Below are positions 23,545 to 43,582 of a stretch of 64,000 nt of DNA, piece by piece (position 1 is the first letter of the stretch; every line of letters begins with the position of its first letter). Source of the stretch: Paralvinella palmiformis. Lineage: Eukaryota > Annelida > Polychaeta > Terebellida > Alvinellidae. The position numbers and the translations under genes are program-made. The notes under the pieces are model-generated. The model did not search any database and had not been told where the DNA came from. It saw nothing but the letters and a program-made list of their open reading frames with translations. The DNA lies in NCBI GenBank assembly GCA_025642065.1, contig JAODUP010000026.1, forward strand, positions 861,001-925,000, given 5' to 3'.

Positions 23545-24480
23545 TAAATGTTGTTATGCCGATGATATACAAGTGTACATGACTTTAAAGCCATGTGATG
23601 AATAGGATGATATTTCATCCTCATTTGAAGCTTGTATTTCAGGCATAAATACCTGGAAGAACAGCAATATGCTGAAGTTGAACAAGGACAAGACATAATT
23701 AATTGTTTTGTCATGCAAGCAACATGTAAATAAAACTGAGAATCTACGCATTAAGGTAGGATCCAGTTATATAAATTCTTCCATGTCTGTAAGAAATATA
23801 GGGATTCTAATAGATAATACTCTAGGAATTGAGAAGCAGGTGAATTCCTGTCATTATCAAATAAGAAATATAGGACTTGATATTTCCAGGCTGGACTATG
23901 GCAATGCATTGTTATATAATATCCCCCTCTCTCTGACAAACCGCCTACAGCGAGTGCACAACTGTGCTGCACGTCTGATGACACGCACTCGCAAAGGGGA
24001 ACATATAACACCAGTTTTGTTCTAGTTGCACTGGCTTTCTGTACGTTTCGGATTACAGTACAAGATTTTGTTTTATGCGTTCAAAATACTGAATGGAACA
24101 GCACGGGTATATCTAAGCGATCTGATCGAAACATATATACCAGTGAGAATGCTCCGATCTGAGTCCTATTCACTTTTGAGGGTACCAAGAAGCCACACAG
24201 CAATGTACGGAGAGAGATCCTTCCGAGAATCAGCTCCCAGGCTGTGGAACGAGTTGCCAAACCACATTAAACTCGCAGCATGTAAAGACATATTTTATAA
24301 GGTTTTTAAAACCCACTTATTTTAATTGGCATGTTTATCATTTTAAACCAGCTTATCATGTGTGAAATGTATTTGAGCTATATGAGCTCAGAATATGTTT
24401 TAATTGTGTTTTAAATATAAGCGCCTTAGGAGCAATTGAAGTTGAATAAGGCGCTATATAAAATACTATTATTGTTATAT
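23545..24480 (+). mobile_element. LINE 3' end with YADD reverse transcriptase motif, internally deleted
   Basis: The fragment starts just before YADDIQVYM, the RT catalytic box, at 23555-23566. It continues with INTWKNSNMLKLNKDKT and SVRNIGILIDNTLGIEKQVN, then at about 23890 jumps to the end domain (SRLDYGNALLYNIPLSLTNR, then LQRVHNCAARLMTRTRKGEH, LHWLSVRFGLQYKILFYAFK, RSFRESAPRLWNELPNHIK). Some 35-40 residues usually found between these blocks are missing. One TAG at 24023 interrupts the last frame, which otherwise runs to 24325. The 3' end is gcgctatataaaatactatt followed by TTA repeats. The order matches CR1/Jockey-type LINEs as I remember them. The copy is 5' truncated. Confidence 0.88.
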
Positions 24481-24499
24481 TAGTATTATTATTATTATA

Positions 24500-25131
24500 C
24501 ATAGGTGTTCTAATTTATCTGGATGAGCTATGCCAGTGAGTAACACTTGTAAAACTGGGTACAATTCATTTAACATTACCTCTAAAGTTATAGTTGGTTT
24601 GTTTTCGTATAAAGCATATCTGACAAGAACAGAGGAATATGGCCATTAATTTACAGACTTAAAAACTTCAATAGCAAAAGCCGTATCCGTTGTAGAAACA
24701 GAGTATTTATACCGAATATTAATAACAAAGTGTCATATTTAGAATGGTTGCCATCGAACAAAATGCCCAATTTTCCACTTTAAGTTTGATAATATAAAAC
24801 TTTGGTTAAGTAGTTGTCACTGAATTGTGAAACTATTTTTTTTTTAAATAATTATTTTAAAACGTCTTATTCTGATTGGAACATTCAGATGTTTGATGAC
24901 TTTGGTACATTATAGCGACCATGTATTCATCGAAATTGTATTTATCTTCTATAATAACACCGATCACTTACTTGTCTGGATGTCGTCGGTGAATCTCTAT
25001 ATCGGAGAATGGAAAGCTAACAGGCAGAAGTAGGATCAGCGGTTCCTGGTGGACATAAAAATATAGCTTGGTACGTATCTGGATTTACTTACATCATGCT
25101 AGCATTTAATGGCTTTTTAGGATACCATTTA
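24500..25131. other. No recognised feature
   Basis: AT-rich, without exons or repeats that I could identify. Confidence 0.5.
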
Positions 25132-25146
25132 GACCAACATCACTAG

Positions 25147-25340
25147 GGCGCCTCCGTGGTCTAGCGGTAGCGTGCTGGACTACAGATCACTACCACCCGT
25201 GTTCGAATCCCGGCGTGGGCATATCTGAAGGTTGTTTCGTCTTTCACTTCGTCTCATTACCTCTGGAAGTCGCTCGGCCCATTTAGCCTACCCTGTGCAC
25301 AAAGGTGGCCGTAAAACATCAATCATCATCATCATCATCA
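25147..25340 (+). mobile_element. SINE family 1, best-preserved copy with target duplication
   Basis: Head ggcgcctccgtggtctagcg and B box gtgttcgaatcccgg, body gggcatatctgaaggttg and cgctcggcccatttagccta, tail ggccgtaaaacatcaatc followed by ATC repeats. Flanking 15-base duplications are gaccaacatcactag at 25132-25146 and gaccaatatcactag at 25341-25355, one mismatch. Confidence 0.93.
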
Positions 25341-25853
25341 GACCAATATCACTAGCTGTAATTCTAAAGATCACAGAAACGAATAAAAGGGAAAAGATTA
25401 TTTAAAAAAACATTAAACATAAATGGGTTAATGCCATTAACCTGAGGGAAACATGAATTAGAACAATCAACGAACTTTTACTCATTCCCAGTTTGGTACT
25501 TTGTTGTGTTCGGTTCGAGAGGTAATTAACAATCAGTTGATGTTTATTCATGGGCAAGTGTATTGTTAGCTAATTAATAAATAATGCAGGTAATATAGAA
25601 GTGACGTCAGCATTCAGGAGCTTCCGGTCACCGTCTAGCTTCAAAATGGTGGCGCCCACATCCCATTAAAAGTCGATTAATCAGCACTTTGAACTGGATT
25701 ATTTAATATATGGCTGATTATAGCTGTATTAGTCCTTAAAATTTGAAATGAAGGCGGACTATCCCTTTAAGGTAAAACAGAAGGGAACGCTCACCTTTTC
25801 TTTGCCTTATTACAATCTACTTGGCACTCGGCTATACGTCTCAGGTGAAACAA

Positions 25854-26038
25854 GGGGTGCCTCCGTGGTCTAACTGGTAGCGCGTTGGATCACATATAAC
25901 TTACCCACTGAGTTCGGATCTTGGCGTAGGCATATCTGAAAGACGTTTCATCTTTGACCTGGATTCATTACATTTTGAAGTCGCTCGGCCTATTTAGCCT
26001 ACCATGTAAACAAAAGTGGCCGTAAAACACCAATCATC
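25854..26038 (+). mobile_element. SINE family 1 copy with perfect target duplication
   Basis: A copy starting ggggtgcctccgtggtctaa, with an altered B box (gagttcggatctt), runs to gtaaaacaccaatcatc. The flanks aggtgaaacaa at 25843-25853 and 26039-26049 are identical. Confidence 0.9.
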
Positions 26039-26100
26039 AGGTGAAACAATGGCTGAGGCTTAAAAACAGCCACCACTTTATTTTCTTTGTGCGGATTTCG

Positions 26101-26155
26101 AATATCTAGTGAGTGAGTGAATGAATGAGTGAATGAATGAGCGAGTGAATAACCC
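26101..26155. repeat. GAGT/GAAT tetranucleotide repeat
   Basis: Imperfect gagt and gaat repeats. Confidence 0.85.
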
Positions 26156-26204
26156 TCGGCGTTGATCTCTTCGTCAATCGCTTAGAATACAGGTTAATTG
26201 TTTA

Positions 26205-26275
26205 CACTCGAATCCACAACCTTGAGATTTGCAGCATAGCGCTCTAATCACTGCGCTATCAAATCACCCCGTTCT
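26205..26275 (-). mobile_element. tRNA-like SINE head fragment
   Basis: The minus strand reads ttgatagcgcagtgattaga, then gttgtggattcgagtgtaaa, an A-box and B-box pair at tRNA spacing. The flanks do not match families 1-3. The arms pair poorly, so a functional tRNA is unlikely. Confidence 0.5.
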
Positions 26276-26684
26276 GGTCCATGATGTATCGTATGTGCAT
26301 GAATATAGAACACACAGTTTATTGGTTTATAACACATCGAAACTCATCTAATAAAGTCACCTGTTCGTGTTCATATAATTATATACAACTACACCTATTC
26401 TTACTACTAGTTATAGAAATATCTGAAACAATTTTAGCAGATTTTTTATTATACAGTCGCATCCTATTAATGACCATTGATGAAAATCTCCCATTTTTTG
26501 CCTATGATACACACAATAATATAATTCCTTAAGTTGACCTTTGCTCTATGCTAATTTGCTATAATAAATATCGATATTTACTTCCAGTTATAGATCTTTT
26601 TGTTGTACTTCCTGAACGAGCATAATCAAACTAATTACTCTAATTATACCGATCTACCATTTAAATATATGCCTCTTACTATTT

Positions 26685-27290
26685 CGAATGTCTATTATTA
26701 TGTCTAATGTCTATTATTATGTCTATTGTCAATTTGTATGTTTAATTGTGTTGTTCTGTCTAATGTATATTATTATGTCCTATGTCTAACCTCTATTATT
26801 ATGTCTAATTTCTATTATTATGTCTAATGTCTATTATTATGTCAAATGTCTATTATTATGTTTAATATCTCAGTTCTATTGTTATGTCTAATGTCTATTA
26901 TTACTTATTATGTCTAATATCTAATATTATGTCTAATGTTTAATATTATGTCTAATGTCTAATATTCTGTCTAATGTCTAATATTTTATCTAATGTCTAT
27001 TGTTATGTATAATGTTTATTTAGTATGTCTAATGTATATTATTATTAGTAGTAGTATTTATTATGTTTAATGTCTATTATTATGTCTAATGTCTATTATT
27101 ATTTATTAGGTCTAATATTTAATATTATGTATAATGTATAATATCATGTCTAATGTCTACTGTTATGTATAATGTTTTTTAGGATGTCTAATGTATATTA
27201 TTATTATTATTATTATTATTATTTATGTCTAGTGTCTATTATTATGTTTAATATCTATTATTCAATCTACAGTCAATAACTGTGTCAAAT
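26685..27290. repeat. Long degenerate minisatellite, about 19-20-bp unit
   Basis: Dozens of variants of atgtctaatgtctattatt run for about 600 bases, with local TTA microsatellite expansion at 27200-27226. Confidence 0.9.
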
Positions 27291-27352
27291 ATTTACCGTA
27301 CATTACTACATATCAATTATCAGAATCTTTTTTATTTATTTTTAGAGCAAAG

Positions 27353-27545
27353 AATAGTTCCGATGGCTCAGTCGTTATAGCACTGCTCCGCAAGCCTCCA
27401 AGTTGTGGCTTCGAATCCGGGTCACAGCAGTGTTTGCGCGATATCTCGCCTCAGGGAGTGGCCCCTCGCTCGGTCCTATGTCCTACGTTTGACCAGTACC
27501 ATGGATAAACAACTCAAATCAACTTTCAGAGCAAAGAATACATCG
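27353..27545 (+). mobile_element. tRNA-headed SINE, family 4
   Basis: tccgatggctcagtcgttat and a B box (gtggcttcgaatccgggtca) form a tRNA-like head, followed by a body (cagtgtttgcgcgatatctc, cagtaccatggataaac) not seen in families 1-3. A weaker relative may lie at 31960-32080. Confidence 0.65.
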
Positions 27546-27676
27546 ATATATACGTCAAAGGTCGTCGACTTACACATCAACATGATTTATTCGTGACGTT
27601 TACATGATTTACATATTTATTTCGTATGGACGATAGTTAAATGAAACGAGGAAATTTTTAATTGAAAAGGTTGTTC

Positions 27677-27682
27677 TTTATT
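27677..27682 (-). terminator. Candidate poly(A) signal of the sulfotransferase gene
   Basis: AATAAA on the minus strand about 112 bases after the stop codon. Another AATAAA (27789-27794) overlaps the stop itself. Confidence 0.5.
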
Positions 27683-27793
27683 AATTTAATTATTTTTAGA
27701 GCACGTTCGTTTAAAAACCAACACAAACAGTTGATCGTTTGCTTAACACTTGATAATACGTAAGTGGTTGGGACACGTTTTGTGTAGCTTTAT

Positions 27794-36836
<9,043 letters not shown>

Positions 36837-37096
36837 GATGTCCTTTAGACGTTATACAATATGCACTCACAGATCAAATATGGCGACATGGACGTATTAT
36901 TATGGACGGCCATCTGATGTTTATATTAACTAACATACGTTAGAATATTTCCCGATATAAACATGTTGTTTTCTCACGGATGTCATTGAAATGTCGACGG
37001 TGGCCACAATCTGTCATCTGGCACAGTGTGCTATTATCAATATTTAATTATTAATCCGATTATAATCAGTTGCAGCTGACTACTATTACTGTTAAT

Positions 37097-37115
37097 AATA
37101 ATAATAATAATAATA

Positions 37116-37160
<45 letters not shown>
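37097..37160. repeat. TAA-TTA simple-repeat palindrome
   Basis: About nine AAT units run into about sixteen ATT units, centred on aatatatt, giving a self-complementary sequence that could fold into a hairpin. It lies about 260 bases upstream of the sulfotransferase start codon. Confidence 0.92.
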
Positions 37161-37337
37161 AGAACTATTATTACTGGTGTTACACTGTGTTTCACTCTAT
37201 TATACGTGTTTCTATTAGTCTGTGTTGGTCGTAGCAACTTCCTTTTATTTAATCTTTTTGTATATTACTCCGGTTCCTGATCTCTATAATTAAGAATAGT
37301 TAATCAGTCCACGTAGGGAGCACTGTTAATCTAGTGT

Positions 37338-37408
37338 GTGTGTGTGTGTGTGGGTGTGTGTGTGTGGGTGTGTGTGTGTGTGTGCGTGTGTGCGTGTGTG
37401 TGTGTGTA
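37338..37408. repeat. GT microsatellite with GGGT and GCGT variants
   Basis: GT repeats about 70 bases long. Confidence 0.92.
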
Positions 37409-37829
37409 TCGGAGTTCAAAAATAAACCCGCCAGTTTCGAGTTTACCGAATAATGACTATTCCGCACCGTTTCGCACTCCAGAATGTGTACCGCAAAAAC
37501 GAACTAAATACTAGCAAAATAACAAGACGATGTGTACAATCAAAAGGTAATAGTGGGATACCCGGACACTCAGTCATTTCAAATTGATACAAACGTTTCG
37601 TTTTCAATATTAATTTGAAGGTAATGGTCATTGGAACAATTTTCGTCCGAGTGTCAAGCACTCAGATAACACAAAAACATATTTTGCCCATCGAAAATGG
37701 TGAATACTTACTTAGGTTTATTTGGGTGTCCAGATCACAAAACACAGCTACCGAAAATTTTGAAGCCACAGCAGAGAATGAATTGCTCCAATTTACAAAA
37801 AAAAAGTTGCTGGAGATCGTAGAATTTTT

Positions 37830-38900
37830 GAATTGCAAGATCTGACAGATATGATGACGGAGAAATTACAACAACATAAAATCCGGAAGATTGTGAACCG
37901 GACATGTCTAAAGGAAAAGGTCCTCAAACATTTCCCGAATTTGACAGAGGAGAAAGGTATCAGAGACCGAATTTTCATAGGAAATTGGCAGAAGTTTCTG
38001 GTGAACGTTGATAACAAGAAGGAACTGTTCTCATTCCTATCCCAAAAGATCACAGGAGGACAATTCCCAGATGACAAGGATATCTACATCACTGCAGGTG
38101 ATCAAGTCCACTATGTTGGAAACGGTTTACCAATGGATCAGTTCAACCACGAGGAAGCTGCTACTCGTGCCATAGTACATATCCTCCACGCCGTCCAAAC
38201 ATCGTCACGTGGAATGGTTCATACTAGAGATACAGATGTTGTAATCCTTCTGAGTAATTTCCATCACATCATGGCTCTGAATCCAGCCGCAGAAATTTGG
38301 ATCTCCTTCAAAGCGCGAAAGACAACCAGAATTATCTCACTGAACACTATCGCAATAAACCCTGGTACGATCACATGTAAAGCCATGGTCCTCTTTCACG
38401 CCTTCAAGTTCAGTAGTAAACGGTATTGCTGCAAATTGATGCACGAAGTACCATCCCTGATGGAGGAATTTGGAACTATTGTTGAAACTCCATTCCAAAT
38501 ATCGCCAAGGCTGATAGAAGTGGCAACAAACTTTGTCTGTAGGCTGTACTCCAATGAATCAAATGAGGACAACGATGCTGACCTCGTCCGATTCAGGGTG
38601 TTCTCACAGAAGACTAGGGACGTGGAGAGAATTCCCCCAACGAGATGTTTTGTATCAACATCTCAAAAGAAGTGTCTTCCAAGCAAACATCTGGACAACA
38701 GCTCAGAGGTCCACGATGCCTGTCAACAACCCTACTAATCATGGATGGAAGGAAGAGGACGTCAAGCTACTTCCCATTTGGATATCGCTGCCTATCGCCA
38801 AGGATGTATTCTAGCTGGATGTGAAGTGCACTGGCACAAGTACCTGCTCTCAGTGAAAGTGCTTTAGGGCAAAGTTGAAGTGCACAAGTTTTTGCAAGTG
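37830..38900 (+). pseudogene. Decayed copy of a multicopy invertebrate protein family with a PIN-like region
   Basis: A 301-codon frame at 37833-38738 contains NKKELFSFLSQKITGGQFPD, HEEAATRAIVHILHAVQTSS, TRDTDVVILLSNFHHIMALN and ERIPPTR. I recall a large uncharacterised family, repeated many times in marine invertebrate genomes, with the ordered motifs NKKELF-FL, HEEADTR, VDTDV, FHALTGCDTTSAF, IPPT and a Cys-rich end. Here the ALTGCDT block is destroyed (HAFKFSSKRYCCK). At about 38640 a frameshift moves the expected continuation (HLKRSVFQANIWTTAQ, then LLPIWISLPIA) to the frame ending at 38814. The Cys-rich tail survives only as scraps near 38820-38900. The family assignment is from memory. 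Confidence 0.7.
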
Positions 38901-39253
38901 CAAACGCGAGAAGTAGCTGGATCGGAACCATTTCCAATACGGACATGTATATATGGTCGATTTGTTAGACACTTTCTTATTAAAACTGTTGTTCAAGGAT
39001 TTATTCAAGGAATTGCGTGAGTAGGTACTCACCACTATATTGTAGTACAGTTAAAAGATAAATGAAATTAGAGATAAAGAATTTCCAATTTGCGTCATTA
39101 TTTATGGTAATACTCATTGATGTGAAATATCATACAAATATCACATAATCATGTTTATTTTATTTGTTTATTCAATTACCCAGACATGAAAACCTAGGTA
39201 TAGACACCAAAATCACCATTCTAGGTTCAATATGACAAACGTTATGAGACTTA

Positions 39254-39660
39254 ATGCGAAAAAAGAATATGGCAGGCATATGGTCACCATATAGGAAGAC
39301 TCACCAGAAAGCTATAAAAACTTTCACGAAACAACTATTGCTTATGAGATACGGTTCAAAAACGAAAGTAAGTATTCCAAATTTATACAAAGAAGACCTT
39401 AATTTAAGAGAGGATGATGAGCAAGAAAATGCCGAGATTCTGGCTGACATTGTACTCGTCAAAGTTTGTTATTTTTACGGAACAAGACTCGACTATACTT
39501 CATCCTACAACAAGTCAAGAAAACAAGCCCAGGCAAATCCAAAGAAAACGTTTACAATATATTAACCAACCTCAATATAGGGAAGTCTCCAGGCTCAGAC
39601 AACATTCACCCGAGTGTATTGAGGTTTTGCATCTGACGTCACAGACACGTGACTGTTTCT
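39254..39660 (+). mobile_element. LINE fragment, start of reverse transcriptase domain
   Basis: A frame at 39254-39565 contains IPNLYKEDLNLREDDEQENA and EILADI, the linker usually found before LINE reverse transcriptase. After a frame change near 39540 comes LTNLNIGKSPGSDNIHPSVL, the RT0/RT1 motif. It stops where a truncated SINE begins. Confidence 0.75.
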
Positions 39661-39662
39661 TT

Positions 39663-39810
39663 ACGATCACTACCATCTGAGTTCGAATCTCGGCGTGGGC
39701 ATATGTGAAGGGTGTTTCGTCTTTGACATCGTTTCATTACCTTTGGAGGTTGCTAGGTCCATTTAGCCTGCCATGTGCGCAAAAGTGGGCGTAAAACATC
39801 AATTATCATC
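39663..39810 (+). mobile_element. SINE family 1 copy, 5' truncated
   Basis: It begins between A and B boxes (cgatcactaccatctgagtt), then B box gttcgaatctcgg, family body and tail gcgtaaaacatcaattatc. Confidence 0.85.
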
Positions 39811-39839
39811 TTTCTGGATGCGATATGATAAATAGAATC

Positions 39840-40690
39840 TGAGTCATTGCAAAGCTGTTCTTCCAATATAAAACCTAATCAGGATGCGATGTAAGAAAAT
39901 CTTATTATCTATGCAGACAGATGAAGCAGCACTAAGAATGGCCCCTTTTCCATAACACTAAAATGATTATTTTAGACATATAGGAGTGTTGACTCAGTGC
40001 TATGAAACGCTTTGTATGGATACTGCGTGGTTTCGTGCATATCATGGGTCGATAGGTGCTCGTTTATATGTACTGCAATGACTCTCTCAGTCGCTTTTGA
40101 GCCATATTTCTTCAGTAAAGAGTTAAATGGCTTCATTGAGACAAGCTGGAACTTTCGCCTGTAAAATCGACTTGTTCATAATATTGGTAATACAAGGGAC
40201 AATAAGATGGATACATTCCTTCAAGTAACCATGTAGGTCATGGATCCTAGCAACAAAAAGCGAAAAATATTCTCCTGATTACTTTCAGATTTTCGTCACG
40301 AGTAGCTGATCTACATGTCTGGAATAGAGGTTCTGTTGTCACTTGTCAGTGCCGAATCAAGCCTTGGATCATCAGCAACTTCTTTCAATTTTGTCAAGAA
40401 GAACTGGTTGAATCTTTCAGCAAACTCACTTGCTGAAGAATATGAATGTTGTATGTAAGATTTGAAGAAAGATTCCTTATTACCATCAATAAGATCCTTC
40501 AGATGTATTCTTGAGTATCAGCCGGTGAACAGTTAGACGAGTTATTCTCCGTTTTCTTTCATGTTGTCCGAGGTCTGGTTTTGCTTCACTTATCTCATCT
40601 GTAAACCAGATAACTGTATGCCATGTTGTGGCTTTTAAATGGTGCGTGTTTGGGGATAACACTAGATATCACCTTATCATATTATGACAA
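39840..40690 (-). mobile_element. LINE fragment on the minus strand
   Basis: Minus-strand pieces in LINE order: WFTDEISEAKPDLGQHERKR and ITRLTVHRLIL (about 40500-40610), then ESFFKSYIQHSYSSASEFAE and FNQFFLTKL (about 40400-40480), then a block near 40150-40260 resembling PTWMLKECIHLIVPCITNIM. These are the linker and first RT motifs of CR1/Jockey-type elements. Stops and frame shifts are frequent. It is opposite in orientation to the fragment at 39254-39660. Confidence 0.7.
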
Positions 40691-41040
40691 CGCACCATAG
40701 TTCACTGCCATTAATGTCATCAGATATAATAATCTGGTGTGTGTTTTAGCTGTGTATAATAAGGCACAGGCACAGAGAATCTCGAACCGTGAATTCAAAC
40801 TCTGGACGTTTCTTCAGGGGACTGAATCCAGAGTGGCGACTTTTCTTGCTGAGACATGTGTAATGTCTCACCAGTCCCTTGTGTGTGTGTTTTAGGGTAC
40901 ATATAAAGAGGCAACAGACACAGAGCATCAACATATCTAAACATCCTTCGAGACCTACCTCCATCAATCTAAATACAAATACATTTATACATACCTCCAC
41001 ATATTGATACATGCATGCGTATACCTAAGGATGTGTCTGG

Positions 41041-42510
41041 TCTACTCATCAGCCTGTGGTCGGTGAAATAATTATTTCATATAAATAATACATCGCCTAA
41101 CTGAATTAAACTGATACAGTAGTAACGCCAAGGTTCTAAAAACTAGCACAAATCAATGCCTCTTATATCGGCCAGTTTGTTATCCCTCCCCCTCTCTCTC
41201 TCTCTCTCCTCTTATGAAATATTACAAATGTACAATGTCGAAACAAATATGAACTTGTAAGTAGACTGCAATGGAATAAGGTACGAAAGAATCATGCAGC
41301 GTAAATAAGATGGTACGGTATTATGCAGTTACGGAGATGCCCAGTATTTATTTACAGATTTTTTTTCTGCTGCCGACATAAAACGATAAACGATTGTGAT
41401 ACAAATGTGTGTATTTAATATATGTATATTTTAATAATCACCTATACTTAAAAGGTAGATATGTTTAGTTTTTAAGCGTGTATTACAAATGACACATATC
41501 TCATTATGTGGGATTGGGAAATTGACCCACGAGCTCACGGAGCTGAGTAAGTCAAGACAAACAAGAGGCGGTTACACTCCTAGACTAGAGTCTACACTAC
41601 AGTCTAATTATGAGTAATGACAGTAAATGAGTAATGTCTAATCGTGTGCTCTAATTAGCAGTGTACTTCCAACCCATTTTGAAAATATAATTGTAACAGA
41701 TCTGATACTGTCCTATCAGAAGTAATGATGTAAAACTTGGTTAGACTTGGCCCAAGTCAAAGAACATTATGATTATAAAACTCCTGATCCTAGAGTCTGC
41801 AATCTACAGTAAACGTTGTCATACAGTCGGTAATTGCCCATCACCACCTGCATTACCAATGGCAAATAATGGCTCCTTTTTGTATTTTTCTTATGATTTT
41901 AGTAACATGTCTTATAGATAATAGTTTAATACATGTTTCTTAATTGATTATCTGTATAATGTTTATTTTAATATTGTTTGAGGTAAAGCAAACTGTAATT
42001 TGGCAATAGAGTAATTAGGTTATATATATATATATATTTCTCAAAATGTAGTTTCCCCTAATTATTGTAACTTTTCTAATTATTGCTTGAGTGAATACAA
42101 GAAATGTATAATTACCTGTAGCCCATTAAAAAGTGGCTTCCATGACTGATTGTTTACAGTTACATGCAATTTGGTAATTCCATGAACCCTTCTGAAGATG
42201 TGACTTCCCTGTATAGTATAGATTAGTAAATAAATGGCTTCCATCTTTACATAACACCATAATTTAAAAGTAAGTAGTTCAGTAAATAGTTCAAACACAA
42301 GTAGAAATTTTATTATAAATAATGCAAACTGATAAAATGAATTCAGTGATTCCTGTGACAGTCAAAGAAATAGGTTATTACTAGCAACAAAAGTGGTCAG
42401 AAGATACTTCTAGGTGGTTTCATCTATACCAAAGCAGATAACCAAGCCTCCCAACATTAGATGGAGATGTGTCCAGTGTAATTTTGACTACGATTTTTTT
42501 ATCTTGATGA
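41041..42510. other. No recognised gene
   Basis: AT-rich; a CT run at about 41190-41208 and a TA run at 42019-42038 are the only distinct items. Confidence 0.5.
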
Positions 42511-42519
42511 CCTCAAGTT

Positions 42520-43520
42520 AGTGAGTAGTCACAACCACAATCCATATGAAAGTAAAATAGTAGCCACCAAGTGCCGATTCCAGGATGAAACAGCAAGCAT
42601 AGCAGAGTTTCGACAAACCCAGCTAGATTGTGTCTCAAGTCAGCAGTGCAGTAGATGTTTCTGCTAGAGTCCACATTGACAGAGAAGAGTCTTTTAAGCA
42701 GACTCTCCATAACCAGCGACTTGGCTGCATTCTTGCAGAACCAAATTTCCTTCAAGATCTAATTATCAGTTTTGAATGGATTCAAACTTCAGGGCCCAAC
42801 CTGCAACAGTTTCTCATCTTCGACAACGGGCCTCTAACACTGACTCTCGGATCATTGTTTTCAGTGCCAGTGATTCCCTGAAACACCTGTCAACAACTAA
42901 CATATGGTACATATGGCAACACTGCTGTCTCCGCAATCTATGCACTGCTGCAGCACAAGTCATAAGATACCTACAAGAACCTGGTATGTGCCATTGTCAA
43001 CAAGTGTTCAGAGCTCCAGTAAGAACCTGATCCTCTGACTGTGGTGATAGACTTTGAAAGTGATATGATGCAAGCTTTGACCACATAGCAGTGCAATGTT
43101 GCTTCCATCACCTCACCCAGTCTACTTGGTGCAAGATCTGGGTCTAGTCAATTAGTACAAAGACTCTGATGATATCAGATTGTTTTCTGGCATGATGGAC
43201 TCTTTAGCATTGCATCCTGTAGATGACCTTTCTGCTGGCCTCAAGTTCCTGCAGGAAAATACACCAGATGGTATTGAAGCTCTTCTGGTTTACTTTGATT
43301 CCACATACTGCAGTGGTACATACAGAAGAGTCTGTTGACAGGCTGATGATGGACAAGACGTTGTTGTCATTCGACACTGTTCATATCTGCCATGTGGAAT
43401 GTGCACCAAGTAACACTTGATGATGAACAGTGCACAAACAATTTGTATGAGGCCTGGAACTGTCATATCGAACACTTGTGAGGGGTTTCCCATCCTTCAG
43501 TGTGGAAGTTACTGCCAACC
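42520..43520 (+). pseudogene. MULE-type transposase relic
   Basis: Plus-strand pieces in three frames follow the order of MULE/FLYWCH-associated transposases as I remember them: TKCRFQDETASIAEFRQTQL, LKHLSTTNIWYI, DPLTVVIDFESDMMQA (near 43030-43072, including a catalytic-type Asp), QCCFHHLTQSTWCKI, PVDDLSAGLKFLQENTPDGI, LLVYFDSTYCSGTYRR, MWNVHQ, TNNLYEAWN and HPSVWKL. Many stops and frame changes make it inactive. No terminal inverted repeats were found. Confidence 0.7.
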
Positions 43521-43582
43521 AAGTGAATGAGTAAAAAGTAATTTTTTCAGTACCCCTTTACCAACTTGGTGTGACTTCTCAT

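Noticed and set aside
25147..25230. Possible true tRNA gene at the SINE head
   Set aside because: A and B boxes are present, but the sequence continues into the SINE body and is repeated across the window; it is a SINE promoter, not a tRNA gene. The same applies to 19508, 21286, 26205, 27353 and 31835.
26685..27290. CRISPR-like array
   Set aside because: Units are short, degenerate and contiguous without unique spacers; this is a minisatellite in a eukaryotic genome.
43220..43493. Small overlapping frames on both strands
   Set aside because: They are pieces and shadows of the MULE relic.
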